This document shows positions 35,800-47,300 of a DNA stretch of 64,000 nt, in pieces. The notes under the pieces are model-generated. The model was not told the DNA's origin and made no database searches. It saw only the letters and a program-made list of their open reading frames with translations. The translations under genes were made by a program, and so were the position numbers. Location: the NCBI GenBank assembly GCA_947179155.2, contig OX359266.1, positions 44,566,039 to 44,630,038 on the forward strand, given 5' to 3'. The stretch's first letter is position 1, and the number at the start of each line of letters is the position of its first letter. This DNA is from Hedera helix (Eukaryota; Streptophyta; Magnoliopsida; Apiales; Araliaceae).

Positions 35800-36631
35800 T
35801 AGACCTGACAAATATGGTTCAAGATGGCGTGCCACCCCGGTCCACCCAAAAAAAAATGAGCTACGGGTTTAACTTTTTTAGCCAAAAAAAAGTGGGTCAT
35901 TTTGGTTGGCCCGCGGCTCAATTTTTTTTTTTTTTTTTTTTTATAAAAAAAGTAAATACATAAAAGAAATGTTAAAAATAACTTAATTCATTAATCGTTT
36001 AGATCAATTTATAGAACAAAACTTTTATTCATTTGTTTACAATACTATTATCTCCTAACATATGGCTATTAAATATGAAAGAACTTAAATAAGGCAAAAT
36101 TTAAAATATTATTGATTATCAAAAGTTAATAAAAAATATTAATTAATTAATTATATTTTTATATATTTGCACATAGCAAAATACGTTATATATACAATCA
36201 AATAATTGTCACTATATAAATAAATAATGTAATGTGTTTGTAGTAGTATTCTAGCATTTTTTTTAAAATTAGTTATTTGGTATTTAATTACAATTATTAG
36301 TTTCACATATTTAATCAAATAAATAATGCTCACAATAGTTTATAAAGTTAAAATTATTTCTTAATTAAATATAAGTTTTTCAATATTTTTTGTTAATAAA
36401 TACATTTTTATTGAATAAAAAAAATTGCATGCTACACTCAATAGCTCAAAATTAAAATATCATGTTATGTATCATAATTGTATAAAAAAAATAAAAAAAA
36501 ATAAATAAATAATAAAATAATCAATTGGCCCAGCCTGACCCGTCCAGGCCACCGGCTATATGTTTTTGACCCAAAAAAACCTGGACCGTTTTGGCCCAGC
36601 CCATGCTAGCCCAATCCGTTTGTCAGGTCTA
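35800..36631. mobile_element. hAT-like non-autonomous element (832 bp)
   Basis: The ends TAGACCTGACAAA (35800) and TTTGTCAGGTCTA (36631) are a perfect 13-bp terminal inverted repeat. Subterminal GGCCCA-rich segments (35850-35920 and 36525-36610) are also roughly inverted. The 8-bp flanks GTTGTTTA and ACTGTTTG agree at 5 of 8 positions, a decayed TSD at best. The interior is AT-rich without a transposase; a T run lies at 35922-35942. Confidence 0.7.
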
Positions 36632-36684
36632 ACTGTTTGTATACCTAGAAAAACAGCCTCCCACTACTATTACTAAAAGAGAAT

Positions 36685-37119
36685 AGTTCAGGCCAGGGGT
36701 GTTCAATCAGTTTTTATCGGTCTGAATTATGCCAGTACCAAATCGGACCGGTATCAAAATTAGGTAAATTTCAGTATCGATATCAGTATCGATTGGACCA
36801 ATAAGCCGGTTCGATATCTGTAAGAACCGAATAAATACCGATAGTTAATATAATAATTATTTTATTATTATAATAATAATTATTATTATTATTTATTTAA
36901 TAATAATAATAATTAAAAAAATAAAAATTTAGTATAATCGATACAATTTAATAAATACTGAATCATAAAAACTCGATACCGAAATTGATATTGAAAAATC
37001 AATATATACTTATTTTTTGTACAGCTATCAAATCGATTTTTTTTTATCCCAAATCGATGAATTCGGACTGATACAAAGAAAGGGGAAAAACCGAACTAGA
37101 TGCACACCCCAAGTTCAGG
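36685..37119. mobile_element. hAT-like MITE (419 bp) with perfect 8-bp TSD
   Basis: AGTTCAGG at 36685-36692 and at 37112-37119 flank the element 36693-37111, whose ends CAGGGGTGTTCAATC and GATGCACACCCCA are imperfect inverted repeats. The interior has TATCGGT/ACCGATA-type motifs around a central ATT/AAT palindromic microsatellite (36847-36914), the same architecture as 15712-16077. No coding capacity. Confidence 0.85.
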
Positions 37120-37648
37120 GTCAGCCGCAACTACCCAGAAATTTCCCAAAAAGGTCAAAAGAAAACGAAGCAACTAAGCAACTGTCGGAGATGGAGAAAT
37201 CATGTGCCTCCACAATACATTGATTATTAAATGTATACACATTAAAAGATATATATATATATATATATTCTCCATTACAAAAAAAAATTATTATTAATTT
37301 TTTAATTTAAATATGGATATATTTTAAACATAAAATTAATATAACTTTATTTCTGTCAATAAAATAATTAATATTATAAATTATTAAAAAATTAATAATA
37401 ATCTTATATAATAATTCTATATAATATGTATACTATTCAAAGCCTATATAATCCAACCGACAAATTCATGATACTATTAAATCTAATTAATCTGTGCTAA
37501 AATTACATTGTTTTTTTCCCCTAAATATTACACTGTTTTCCTTATCCCTCCACACAAATTGTTGAGATAGAACGAAATCAAAACAAAGACAAGTAAAATT
37601 ACTAAGCGTGACTAATAAAAATTAAAATAAAAAAAAAACATTTGGTAA
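37120..37648. other. Intergenic DNA and 3' flank of the glutaredoxin gene
   Basis: AT-rich with a TA run at 37251-37268. The part next to 37649 should hold the glutaredoxin 3' UTR. No polyadenylation signal stands out from the AT background. Confidence 0.4.
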
Positions 37649-38062
37649 CTAAAGCCATAACGCACGGGCTTGTTTCAATATAGGAATCAACTCTCCGGTA
37701 ATATGTGTAGCCATGATCCGGTCCAATCCTCCGAACAACCGCCCACCAATGAACACCGCCGGAAACTGCAACCGATCATCTTTTCCAGCCTCGATCATCT
37801 GAAGTTGACCAACAACATGGTTCTTATCATCTTCATCAATCTCGTAGACGGTCGGGTTTACGCCTTGGCCCTGAAGTAAACGGTTAACAACATGGGTCAT
37901 GCAACATCCACGAGCACCGAATACTATAACTGCGTTTTCGGATACCATTTTCCTCATATCATCTCTCTTTTCTCCTTTGATAATTGGATGATCATGACTG
38001 ATTTTGGATTTGTGAATCAATGGGAATGATGTCCATGTCTTGTATGGAATTGCTTCTTGCAT
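37649..38062 (-). CDS. CC-type glutaredoxin (ROXY class, GRXC9/ROXY19-like), single exon
   Basis: A 137-residue intact reading frame starting MQEAIPYKTW, the usual N-terminus of plant CC-type glutaredoxins. The thioredoxin fold is complete: active-site segment GCCMTH (residues 52-57), cis-Pro segment FPAVFIGGRLFGG and GLDRIMATHITGEL. The C-terminus is ALWL, the motif ROXY proteins use to bind TGA bZIP transcription factors; LIPIL just before it resembles the L-rich repressor contact. Members act with TGA factors in jasmonate/salicylate, detoxification or floral responses, in nucleus and cytosol. Closest class by pattern is GRXC9/ROXY19 (ENAVIV.GxRGCCM, VNPTVYEIDE). The oddity is Thr at position 56 where CCMC or CCMS is usual. 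Absence of introns is normal for the class. Confidence 0.94.
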   Translation of the reverse strand: MQEAIPYKTWTSFPLIHKSKISHDHPIIKGEKRDDMRKMVSENAVIVFGARGCCMTHVVNRLLQGQGVNPTVYEIDEDDKNHVVGQLQMIEAGKDDRLQFPAVFIGGRLFGGLDRIMATHITGELIPILKQARALWL

Positions 38063-38290
38063 GGTTAATAATAAGGTGATATTGATCAGCTAAAGATAGG
38101 GATTTGTATATGTACCAATAAATTAATTACTATAAAAATAAGTAGTATATATGAGGGTTTTATGTATATATATAGAGGACATGATGGAGGTGATATATAT
38201 ATATATATATATGCGTATATATAGGGGGGAGGGGTTAATGTTGGGTGAAGGAGGTGACTTGAAAGAGTTGGGCGTCAACGGCAGTTAAGC
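38063..38290 (-). promoter_or_regulatory. Glutaredoxin promoter region with TATA-like tract and a TGACG core
   Basis: On the minus strand a CTATATATATA tract lies near 38163-38175, about 105 bp upstream of the ATG. A TGACG core (CGTCA on the plus strand at 38273-38277) lies about 210 bp upstream. TGACG is the TGA-factor core, and as-1-like sites are known in GRXC9-type promoters. Only one good core is visible, so a full as-1 pair is not supported. Confidence 0.35.
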
Positions 38291-39790
38291 TTTTCTTACG
38301 CGTTACATTACAAAACATAGCATATGGAGGTTGTGGCTTACGTTTATTTATGTCATACCGATAATTAATTACTTCATCTCCTTCCCTCACATGTCACACA
38401 CTACCAAGAGGAGAGAGAGAAAAAGAAAGACATGTAGATTGTAAGTACTTCATCTGTTTTAAATTAAAAATGAATTTAAATTTATTACATTGATATTATA
38501 TATACTAGTTGTTCATGATATGTTATTAAATTAATAACAGTGTATAAAATTTTAATTTTTTAAAAATAAAATTTAAATTTTTTATATCACTTTAAAATTT
38601 AAAAACAAAAATATATTTTTATTTTGAAACATAATTAAAAATATATATATCTCTAGCTTTGATTTGAAATGAAGTTTAAAAGGAAACAAAAAATAAGCTT
38701 TCGTTGGTTCACATCTTGGAAATTATTTGGTTGGGTGATTAATGAATATATGTAGATAAGGTCATTGAAGACAACTAGCTAGTCGTGACTATAGATAGAT
38801 ACATCTTGTCGTGACCTGAAGTATGTAGTTGGGCGGACCTAATCAAGATTAATATTGTGGGCAATAGATTATCTATTAAACTAAATATAATTTCTCTTTT
38901 GACTAATCAAAGAGTTTGTCATGTGAGACATACTTAATTCTTATTATAATTAACTACCAAATCTAGTCCTATATGTAAACCCACTAAATTATAATTAAAG
39001 AATATTTTTTGCCAGCCAATTGCTATTCTCCATGTTTTTAACCACAAGCCACGTCAATCTACAATATCTTAATTTGTGTACCTGTCCAATTGCGCTGGCT
39101 GTCATTGTAGAAAATTCGTTTCCTTGTCTTCCCTAAAACTTAAAAGCCACCAACTAATAACTAGACTCATAAACACTTGAGCTAATCCCTTAAAACTGAT
39201 AATGCAAACTTTGTTCTATATTATCAATTAGAAACTGGTAATATTTAACATGCACAAATTGATCACTTACCTAAACTTTATATGCATTATTCACTTTCTA
39301 ACACGCATTATATTCATGAAGATTATTGAGACCAAACACAAACTCTCCATCACTTGAAACCTTAAATAATGCCTCTCTTTTTTTTAGAAAATTAGTAGAA
39401 AAAATGTGTGGACATATATACCGAATAAATTTATATCGATATCAAATATATATCAACGTATGTACATGAATATATAGACTAGAAAAGAACAAAAAATAAA
39501 CACACACACATTATCATTTTATCTTATCGCTTATACTTACATCTTAATCCCAATCTAAATTCATTTAAATTAGTCGACGTATAAATTATTTTTCCTCTAA
39601 CAAATCATGTCCTTGTAAATTAAAGTTGTCAAATAATCTTGCCTCTTGTCATTATTTTGAAAAAAAAAGAACTCATAATTGGAGTTTGATCAAGTTTTAT
39701 TTTTAACTAATTTTTTATCGATTTTTTTGTTAGCATTTAATTTGCAAGTTGAAATTTGCGTATAGCCTTTTTTTATATTATAAACGATTG
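38291..39790. other. Intergenic DNA, no gene seen
   Basis: AT-rich without recognisable coding or terminal-repeat signals. Distal promoter sequence of the glutaredoxin may lie in the first few hundred bases. Confidence 0.4.
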
Positions 39791-39799
39791 ATTAATGTA

Positions 39800-40092
39800 T
39801 TATTAACCCTCAACTTGAAGACCCAAACAAGAATTTAGCCATCTTGATTCGAGAGCTTCAAAGTAGACAATGGGTTTACCAACTATCTCATACTTGGCGT
39901 TGCTGTGTTGATTATTTGACAAAAAATAGCATTGACGGAGTTAAATTCAAACTTCTAGACTCTCCTCCCAAAAATCTCATTTCTTATATCTGTAAGGACT
40001 CTATTCTGAATCCAAAAAAATCATATATGTACCAAAATATAAAACTATTGGGCATGGTAAATTTTTTCACCAAGGCTTTCTTCTCTTAATTT
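39800..40092 (+). pseudogene. LINE-type RNase H C-terminal remnant
   Basis: The plus frame reads LAILIRELQSRQWVYQLSHTWR then DYLTKNSI and FKLLDSPPKNLISYI. This is the end of the RNase H domain seen in plant LINE ORF2 and related relics. The preceding catalytic part is not recognisable and the usual EGNxxAD block is corrupted after HTWR. Open for 81 codons from 39844 but not expected to be functional. Confidence 0.6.
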
Positions 40093-40209
40093 TAAATAAA
40101 ACTGAGACATTTAAAATGGGATGAAAAGAGTATTTATTAGGATATGTCCTTTTGGAAAAATAAGTAAAATTAGCGAAGCATACGCACTTGACACATGCAC
40201 GGGATAAAT

Positions 40210-40430
40210 AAAGAATGGGTCCTCTTAGCATGTGTCGCGCGAAAAATAAGAATAAATTTTATTTGTTTATATATTTGTACAGAATTCAATACATAGGGTC
40301 TATTAATATATTAATTTTTTATGTATTAAATTCAATATAAATATATAAATAAATATTATTATATATTATTTTCAACGTTTAAAATGTACCCAAGAACACA
40401 TTTTAAGAAAATTCATAAAGAATATGGAAG
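40210..40430. mobile_element. Small MITE related to 49208-49421
   Basis: Shares GCATGTGTCGCGCG at the left, the block AATTCAATACATAGGGTCTATTAATATATTAATTTTTTATG and an inverted right end (AACACATTTTAAG) with the element at 49208. More degraded; the boundaries are approximate. Confidence 0.5.
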
Positions 40431-40439
40431 AAGACAAGA

Positions 40440-40680
40440 AAGCCGCCCGCGGACGGTGCTCAATGTGAACGTCAGCTAACGCACAGGATTGGCTTCCATC
40501 ACACGTCACCCACCGTGTGGTGTGACTTCACCACACGGGCGGGTCCCGCCATGTGGCGTCCATGGTTTTCGTTCTCTCTCATCTCTTTTGTCGGTTCATA
40601 ATTGAATAATACGACGACGTCACCTCCAGCCAGGCACGGAGGATGTCGTTAAGCTAGGGTGAGAATGAAAAGTTAGTCGG
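40440..40680. other. GC-rich island with a perfect hairpin
   Basis: This stretch is far richer in G+C than its surroundings. It contains CCGTGTGGTG (40513-40522), a 6-base spacer, and CACCACACGG (40529-40538): a perfect 10-bp inverted repeat. Several ACGT cores occur (CACACGTCACC, CGACGTCACC). It resembles a promoter or CpG-like segment but no adjacent gene is recognisable. Confidence 0.45.
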
Positions 40681-40702
40681 TGTTTCTGATTTTTTGGAGA
40701 AT

Positions 40703-41004
40703 TGTCATGTAATATTTTAAATTGATTATATGTTATTATTTTAATATGTATAATAAATTTTTAATATTTAAATTTATTATAAATATTAAAATAATATTAT
40801 ATAATTGAGTGATTTAAAGCATTACGTAATAATACTCCAAGAATACTAAATAATTTTTTGATTAGAATAACATGCAAAAAAAATTCTATGCGAATATAAT
40901 AATTATATATAAATATTTTATAATTTCACTTATTTATATTTTAACTTTAATTAAAAATAAAAATATAAATAAATAAAATTATAAAATATTTATATTCAAT
41001 TATT
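40703..41004. repeat. Two adjacent AT-rich foldbacks
   Basis: First: ATTATTTTAATATGTATAAT then AAATTT (from about 40734) pairs with 40770-40797 with one mismatch, and the arms extend imperfectly to about 40703-40840. Second: 40898-40942 pairs with 40960-41004 over 45 bp with few mismatches (AATAATTATATATAAATATT against AATAATTGAATATAAATATT). Probably foldback MITEs; long hairpin transcripts are conceivable. Confidence 0.65.
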
Positions 41005-42237
41005 ATGTCCTCGTAAAAAAACACTAGCATGCATGACGTTCAAAGCAACTCCTACGTAAGTCGCGGGTGTTTGTTTATGTATGATTGTCCCCACATCACA
41101 CGTATGAATTCGGTCATAGATAGATTTCGTGTATGTATGTTGTACGGTGTATATTCATAAATTTGTTATCTATATACCTAAGGATTTTTTTTTAATATAA
41201 AGATCCCTTTCACATAACTTAAAGTAAATTCTTATTTAAGTAAGAAATGGTCTTTAGAACTTTTGCTTGTTTTTTTTTTTTTTTTTTAATATTGAAATAC
41301 TGCTTTACATTTCATTTTAATCACACGAATTTCTGAATAGTTAATACTATCTTTGCTTTAAATTATAAAATTATTATTAATCTTTAAGAGTTAATTTAAA
41401 AATAATAAAAGAATAAATCTCATAATTTGTTTACAATATTTGTAATTATATGACCTAAAATGAAATAAATATTTGTAAAAAAATGAAAGTTTCAAAATAT
41501 CTTAAATTAACTTTAAAAAAATAATAATGATCTTATATTTTAAAACGGGAATATATTTTTAAAAGTAAATAATCTACTTATGCAAATCAACTTAACTTTT
41601 TTAATATTTTATTGTTATTAAAATATAAATATAAACTCAAGTTTAAATGAGATTATATTATTAAATGATAAATTTTTAAAAAGAAACAATTTTCTTACAA
41701 AGAGCAAATCGTTAATACATATTAATCACGGGGGCCAGTGGCTTTAGTAATTATTTACCTTTAAAAAATAAAATTCGAGATATTCAATATACGATATCAG
41801 TTCCATATTTTTATTATATTCATAACATTTTACATAAAAAGAATATCAAAGGTAACTTAGGAAGCCCTTCTCTTCTTTTTTTTTTCAAAAGAAAAAAAAG
41901 TTCAAAAATATTAAAATATATTCTGTTACAATTCAGATAAAGATTACAGGTGATGAAAAATACATACAATCTTTTCAAACAGTTAACAAATCAAATAGGA
42001 AGATGGGTTAATCTTAACCAAAAGACCATAATAGAAATAGTAATAGTATGATGTTAAAAATAAGAATAATAAAATAATGATAAATTAGAGACATAATGTA
42101 TCTTTATAATCTTAAAATATTTTTTTTTTTTTTTATAGAACGAGCTAAAAACGCTTAAGGCATTTACGCACGTCAAACTACTGAAGCCATCTAATCCAGT
42201 CGAGTCGCATTCCTACTGTCAACTGACACTAAAATTT
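41005..42237. other. Intergenic AT-rich DNA, no gene seen
   Basis: Poly-T tracts at 41270-41288 and 42121-42135. No coding similarity and no clear transposon ends. Confidence 0.4.
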
Positions 42238-43786
42238 TGTTTCTGAGTTTTGGACGGAAAAAAATAATATAAGAAAACTTAATTAAAACAGAAAAAAAAA
42301 AAAAAGAATAAAAAACTTTTTTTAAAAAAAATTGTGTTGTTTTTGGATTTTTTTATAGATAAGAATAGAAAACTTTAAAAAAAAAAATCTTGTGTTTCTT
42401 AGTTCTGTTGAAAAAAATAAATCACTTTTACAAATTTATCTTTCTATTACACGTGATATTCCAATTATAGTTATAACTATTAAATTATGAATCATCTAAG
42501 GTTTTGGATTCTAATTTTCTTGTACAATAATCTAATATGCTTAAATCCAAGAAATAAGTTCACTAAATTTATTATGTTTTGACATTGAGCTATTATAGAG
42601 TTGAGATGCATGTTCTTGTCTGTTTTGCATGTTGATTCTGTATAGAAGGTTGAGAATTGGATAATTGTTACTAGACGATTTTGCATATTGGAATGGTTTA
42701 ATTTAGTAGTTTTCTTTTTTCCTAGAGTGGAGTACAATTTGCTGTTTTCATTTGGGATTTTCTTGCCTATTGCTATGAGTTATTTGGTTCTAATTGCTAA
42801 AACAGGTTGATTTTCTGTATTAGCTTAGTACAAATACTGATAAATGATAAAACTAAAGCCATTATTTGCACTTTCAGATTAATCTTTGGGGTACTTTTAG
42901 AGAGGAGGAAATTTTGAAAGGGCTGGATTTCTCTGATGCCAATTCAATTAACTTAGTCTGCAAAACTCTTGTCTACAATATTTGTCTTGCTTTGAACTAA
43001 GTGTAGAGGCATTGATTACAAGAGGGTTGGGTATGTACTCTTGTTCAAGTTTTAGTATTAAGTCGCAAGATTTAGAAGCTCTTTAATTGGTGATCCCCTC
43101 CTGCTCAAATGAGTCACGACCACAATTTCCAGCAGATATGGGAGTTTAGGGGGAGAGATGATGATATTGATTCCTCGAGTGATGGTTCGGAAACAAGTCA
43201 TAGGGTCGTCGAGCCAGTTTTAAAAACGCACAAGCTGGTTTCTGCTTTGATCTTGGCGGGAAATGATGAAATTAGTGACACTCCATAATGTCAACAGCAT
43301 GATCAACTTGAACCGGGTGAGGGAGTCCATTACACATTAGGCAAAGGTAGCATGAAGAATGTTGGATTGACAAGAAAACGCAGTGGCTTAAAAAGTAAGA
43401 CGGGTTCTACGAAAGGAGGAGGCAGTAATAAGAAGAGAAAGTGCAGTGCCCTAGACCCCGTTGCACTGGATTTGGATTTGGCCATAAACATTAGCCTCCT
43501 ATCGCTTTCATGAAATCTAAGGTACGAGTTAGAGGATTAGGAGAGGGATAAATTGAGAACATGAGTTAAAATTAAAAAATTGTTATATTATAAGTTATAG
43601 ATAATATGAAAATATTACTTTATCTCATTTTCTTTTTTGTCCAAATCAGACAAATTTTGAATGAAAAACTTTGACAAGCCATTTATTTTCTTTTCCATTT
43701 ATTAAAAAACTAATAAACACAAGAAATGAACAAAAAAACTTAAGTTTTCTGTCCATTTTTATTTTTTTTTTTAAAACTCAGAAACA
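42238..43786 (+). mobile_element. Pack-MULE-like unit: long imperfect terminal inverted repeats around coding-like DNA
   Basis: TGTTTCTGAGTTTT (42238-42251) is the inverse of AAAACTCAGAAACA (43773-43786). The similarity continues inward for about 150 bp in the same order on both arms: GAAAACTTAA-type blocks, then TCTTGTGTTTCTTAGTTCTG on the left against TTCTTGTGTTTATTAGTTTT on the right. Long inverted ends around gene-like sequence suggest a Mutator-like carrier. The core (42880-43520) is less AT-rich than its flanks and coding-like. No clean 9-bp TSD was found, so the class is uncertain. Confidence 0.5.
43109..43513 (+). pseudogene. Captured gene-like reading frame with one in-frame stop, inside the Pack-MULE-like unit
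   Basis: Frame from ATG 43109 to TGA 43511-43513 is 134 codons, open except for TAA at 43286-43288 (codon 60). The first part is acidic and Ser-rich (RGRDDDIDSSSDGSET). The second part is basic with GSTKGGGSNKKRKC, a nuclear-localisation-like patch, and ends in a hydrophobic LDLDLAINISLLSLS. I do not recognise the family. Codon-like composition and length suggest a fragment of a host nuclear protein gene rather than random AT-rich DNA. Upstream 42890-43010 may be further exon sequence. Confidence 0.4.
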
Positions 43787-44238
43787 GAGTGTAAAACATT
43801 TCACATAAACTGTAACAGTAGACTATATTTTGAAGCCCCTCGACTAATCCAGCCATGAAGTTTTTCGATCACTTTTTTCTCGCGAATAAGATAAAAATAA
43901 CAAAAGAGAATGCAAAAACAAATATAGACATGAGCATATTCTGATAATCGCAAATGACGCAACTATTAATCAAAGAAAAAAGTTATATAGACTGAAACTC
44001 AGATTAGGTATCTCAAGCAAGTGTCATGAAGTTCATGAGGATAACTACTTATCAAAAGGAAACAAAAGGTTTCAGATGAGATTACCTCTACACTGCAATT
44101 CGTATTTAACCTAAATAAACAATCATGGAGTTGGAAAAACAGGGCACATTGTTGATCTTTCACTCTGCAGTTTTATAAGCCAACACCACATAGACTAGAC
44201 AAGAACCAAGACTAAACAGGAAGCAGGGGCCGAAAGTT
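43787..44238. other. Intergenic DNA and 3' flank of the prohibitin gene
   Basis: No coding signal. Likely includes the prohibitin 3' UTR in its upper part. Confidence 0.4.
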
Positions 44239-44310
44239 TAACCTTGTGCTTGTATTTGCTTCTATTTATTCGAATAACCTTGTGCTTGTATTTGCTTCTA
44301 TTTATTCGAA
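44239..44310. repeat. 36-bp tandem duplication across the prohibitin stop codon
   Basis: TAACCTTGTGCTTGTATTTG and the following 16 bp occur at 44239-44274 and again at 44275-44310. The upper copy contains the last codons (..SNK) and the TAG stop at 44298-44300; the other copy lies in the 3' UTR. Because the frame terminates in the coding copy, protein length is unaffected. Confidence 0.9.
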
Positions 44311-47300
44311 CTCGAATCCACTCCCTGAACATTCAACAGCAGATCACCTGAATTCAAGTAGGTTTTGTTAGCTGCATTAGACATCACGTGTGCAATTTCT
44401 CTTGCAGCTTCAATTTTCCTCAGTGTGATAAATGCCGGGTTGTTGGCGATAGCTTGTCCAATAAGTGATGCACTCTTGGCCTCACCCTGTAAACCATAGT
44501 AAAAGGGAGGTGTTAAGTGGGCCATATATCAGTCCAGAATTTAAAGGTAATAAAAAATAAAGTAATTAAACGTTAAAGATGTGATTTTACTTTGATTGGA
44601 AAATAAATAATTCGCTAAACAACCCCATCCCAACCCTACCCAAGTATATTTAATTTACGCGTATTTGTTTTTTTTTTTTTTTTGAATTCTTGCTGGACTA
44701 AACGGGGCCCTATAAATGCGAAAATAGTGGACAACAATGACTTGCCGAGCACAATCCCAAACATGTATCATCTCATTGCAAAATAATTGATAACATCGAA
44801 GTTAAAAACATAATCAGCAACTTATCTAAAAGTATTTATCAGGATCGGTATAATGATCCATAATTTCCCTCACCTGTGCCCTGATAATAGCACTACGCTT
44901 GTCTTGCTCAGCTTTTTCCACTACAAACTTAGCCCTCTCAGCTTCCTGTGCAGCCACTTGTTTAGCTTCAATGGCAGCAGTGAATTCTCTCCCAAAAGTC
45001 AGGCTTGTAATAGATACGTCATCCAATGCAATGTTGAAATTAGCTGCCCTCTCGGTCAGAATTTTTCGTATTTCCCTGCTGACAGCCTACATACGGAAAA
45101 ATTGCAAGAAACTCAATTGCAAGTAATTTCTGACAAAAACCTGATTCTTAATTACTTAACCAACATAAACTTGTATAGAGATACAAGATACTATCAAGGA
45201 ATGAACCACCTATAACTGGAATCTTCCCTCTAGTTCACGATGAGACTCAAGTACTCAACATTTTCGCTAATGAGGCAATCAAGCTAAATCTGCTAGCAAA
45301 CACTATACAGTTAAACACCTTAGAAGTTAAATAATTACTAACTGTGGGAGATCAGAAACATTATTACTCCCTCCGTACCAAAAAGAGTCTCATTTGATAT
45401 TTTTTTTGTTTCAGAAAAAGAGTCCCATTCCTCTTGATGTTTGTGTAAAATCACACAATGTCCTAAAGTTTATATTCACAATCCATTATCATGTCATCAT
45501 TATTAAACTAAACACTCAATAAATTTAAGGCTAAAGATGGAAAAAACTATATCCTTAAAGTTAGCAAATTTTGCACATTGAGACTTCTTCTGCGAGACGG
45601 AGAGAGTAATTATTAAATTAACTCACAGCCACTGAGTTTTTTTTTTCAAAAGAAAAAAAAAAAACTATTTTATATATTTACTTCACACAAATGAAGAGCA
45701 TAAATATCTTCCAGCTTTTTCTTGGCCCTCTTAGAATAATATGGTCAATTTAAGAAATGAAAACAGTTCAAGGATATTGCGCTCTTGCATTCATACGGAA
45801 GAAAGGCAAAAATAGTTATTAATTATATGTTAAATCGTATAGTGATATTGATATTCACTTCTTCACATATGAAGACCTTACATATCTTCCAACTATGGTC
45901 TTGATCTTTTGTAAAAATTATATGATATGTTACAATACGAAATGAAAACATTTCTAATACATTAAGGAAACTACAGTGATCATGGCTCTTGCATTCATAG
46001 AGAGTGGAAGAATGAGACAGAGATATTAACACAATGATGATAAAAAAACACTATGTTGCATAGAGATAACAGGGGAAGATAGAAAAAAAATTTAAGTCGT
46101 AGAGAGAGATGGGGAATCTAGAAAAAATAAATATGATGAATTGTGAACTGAAGTAAGCCAGAAGGTTTAGATGCTGTTGGTAAAGGATAAAATAGGTTTA
46201 AAAAAATGCATTACATGAGCTTAGGTAAAGCCAAACCTATGTTGAAAATCTATGAATTGTGCTCTTATGTCATTTCATGATAAAACCATTTTTATAGATA
46301 AAAGCTATGATTCTTTTGTATATAGATATATAATATATATCTACTAGTCTATTATATATAATTTACATTTATATTTTTATTCTTATAACTAATACTACAT
46401 CATAGAATTTTCAAAACAAATATTTATAACGAAATATTAGGGTTTATTAACTATAACACATAGAATGAAATTGGTAAACCAAAAAATCAAAATTATTAAC
46501 AGAATAAAGATCGCTTTCCTCACCGTATGAAGCTAATATTCTACAAAGAAAAGATGAATAACAGAGCCTCCCTCTGTCCCATTATAGTTATCCATTTCTT
46601 TCAGTATTGATTTGTGCCAAAAACATATTAACATATTACGTGTTATCAACAATGAAAACTGTCATATAGAAAGAATATCAAACCTCTCTTTGAGTTATCA
46701 GCTGGCTAGCATTATACTGGGCAACCACAGCTTTCAAAGTTTCATGAATAATGGAAGGCAAGACTCTTTCATTATAGTTCTCACCAAGAGTTCGATAAAT
46801 TGTAGGTAATCGGCTTGCCACAGGACGAGTAAGAACTCGAAGACCAATTTTGACCTGCAAAACAAAGCAAAAGCCACATTTAAGAAATAATGGTACTAAC
46901 ACCTAAAAACTATTTATGTACAAGTAAATTCATAAGATCCACATTGCAGAAACCATAAGACACTGACAAAAGTACTGTTCACCTGTTGTATATGTCTATC
47001 CAAATTATATACAGAAGAAAAAAGAATTCAACAATAAGCACATCTAAAGTATCTTGTGTTAAAAGCTCAGTAATAAAAAATGTATCACCAGAGTAGTGCT
47101 GACTAAAAAAGTGATGGACCGAAAGAAGGAATAAAAAAAAACAATAAAAGTATAAAACCAACTTCTTGAAACTGGACATCAAACAATGGATCAAGGATGT
47201 TTTTCAAATAGACGGTTAAGATAATACAAAAATTGATGATGTGATTTGTAAGATGGGAGCTAAAAGAACAAATGGCACATAGCGTGAATCTAAAAGGATC

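Noticed and set aside
37160..37223. Possible upstream exon in the 68-codon frame 37017-37223
   Set aside because: Mostly within the end of a hAT-like MITE; no splice partner.
38140..38230. TATATA runs near 38166 and 38196 as multiple promoters
   Set aside because: Microsatellite-like; only the tract about 105 bp from the glutaredoxin ATG is kept as a weak TATA candidate.
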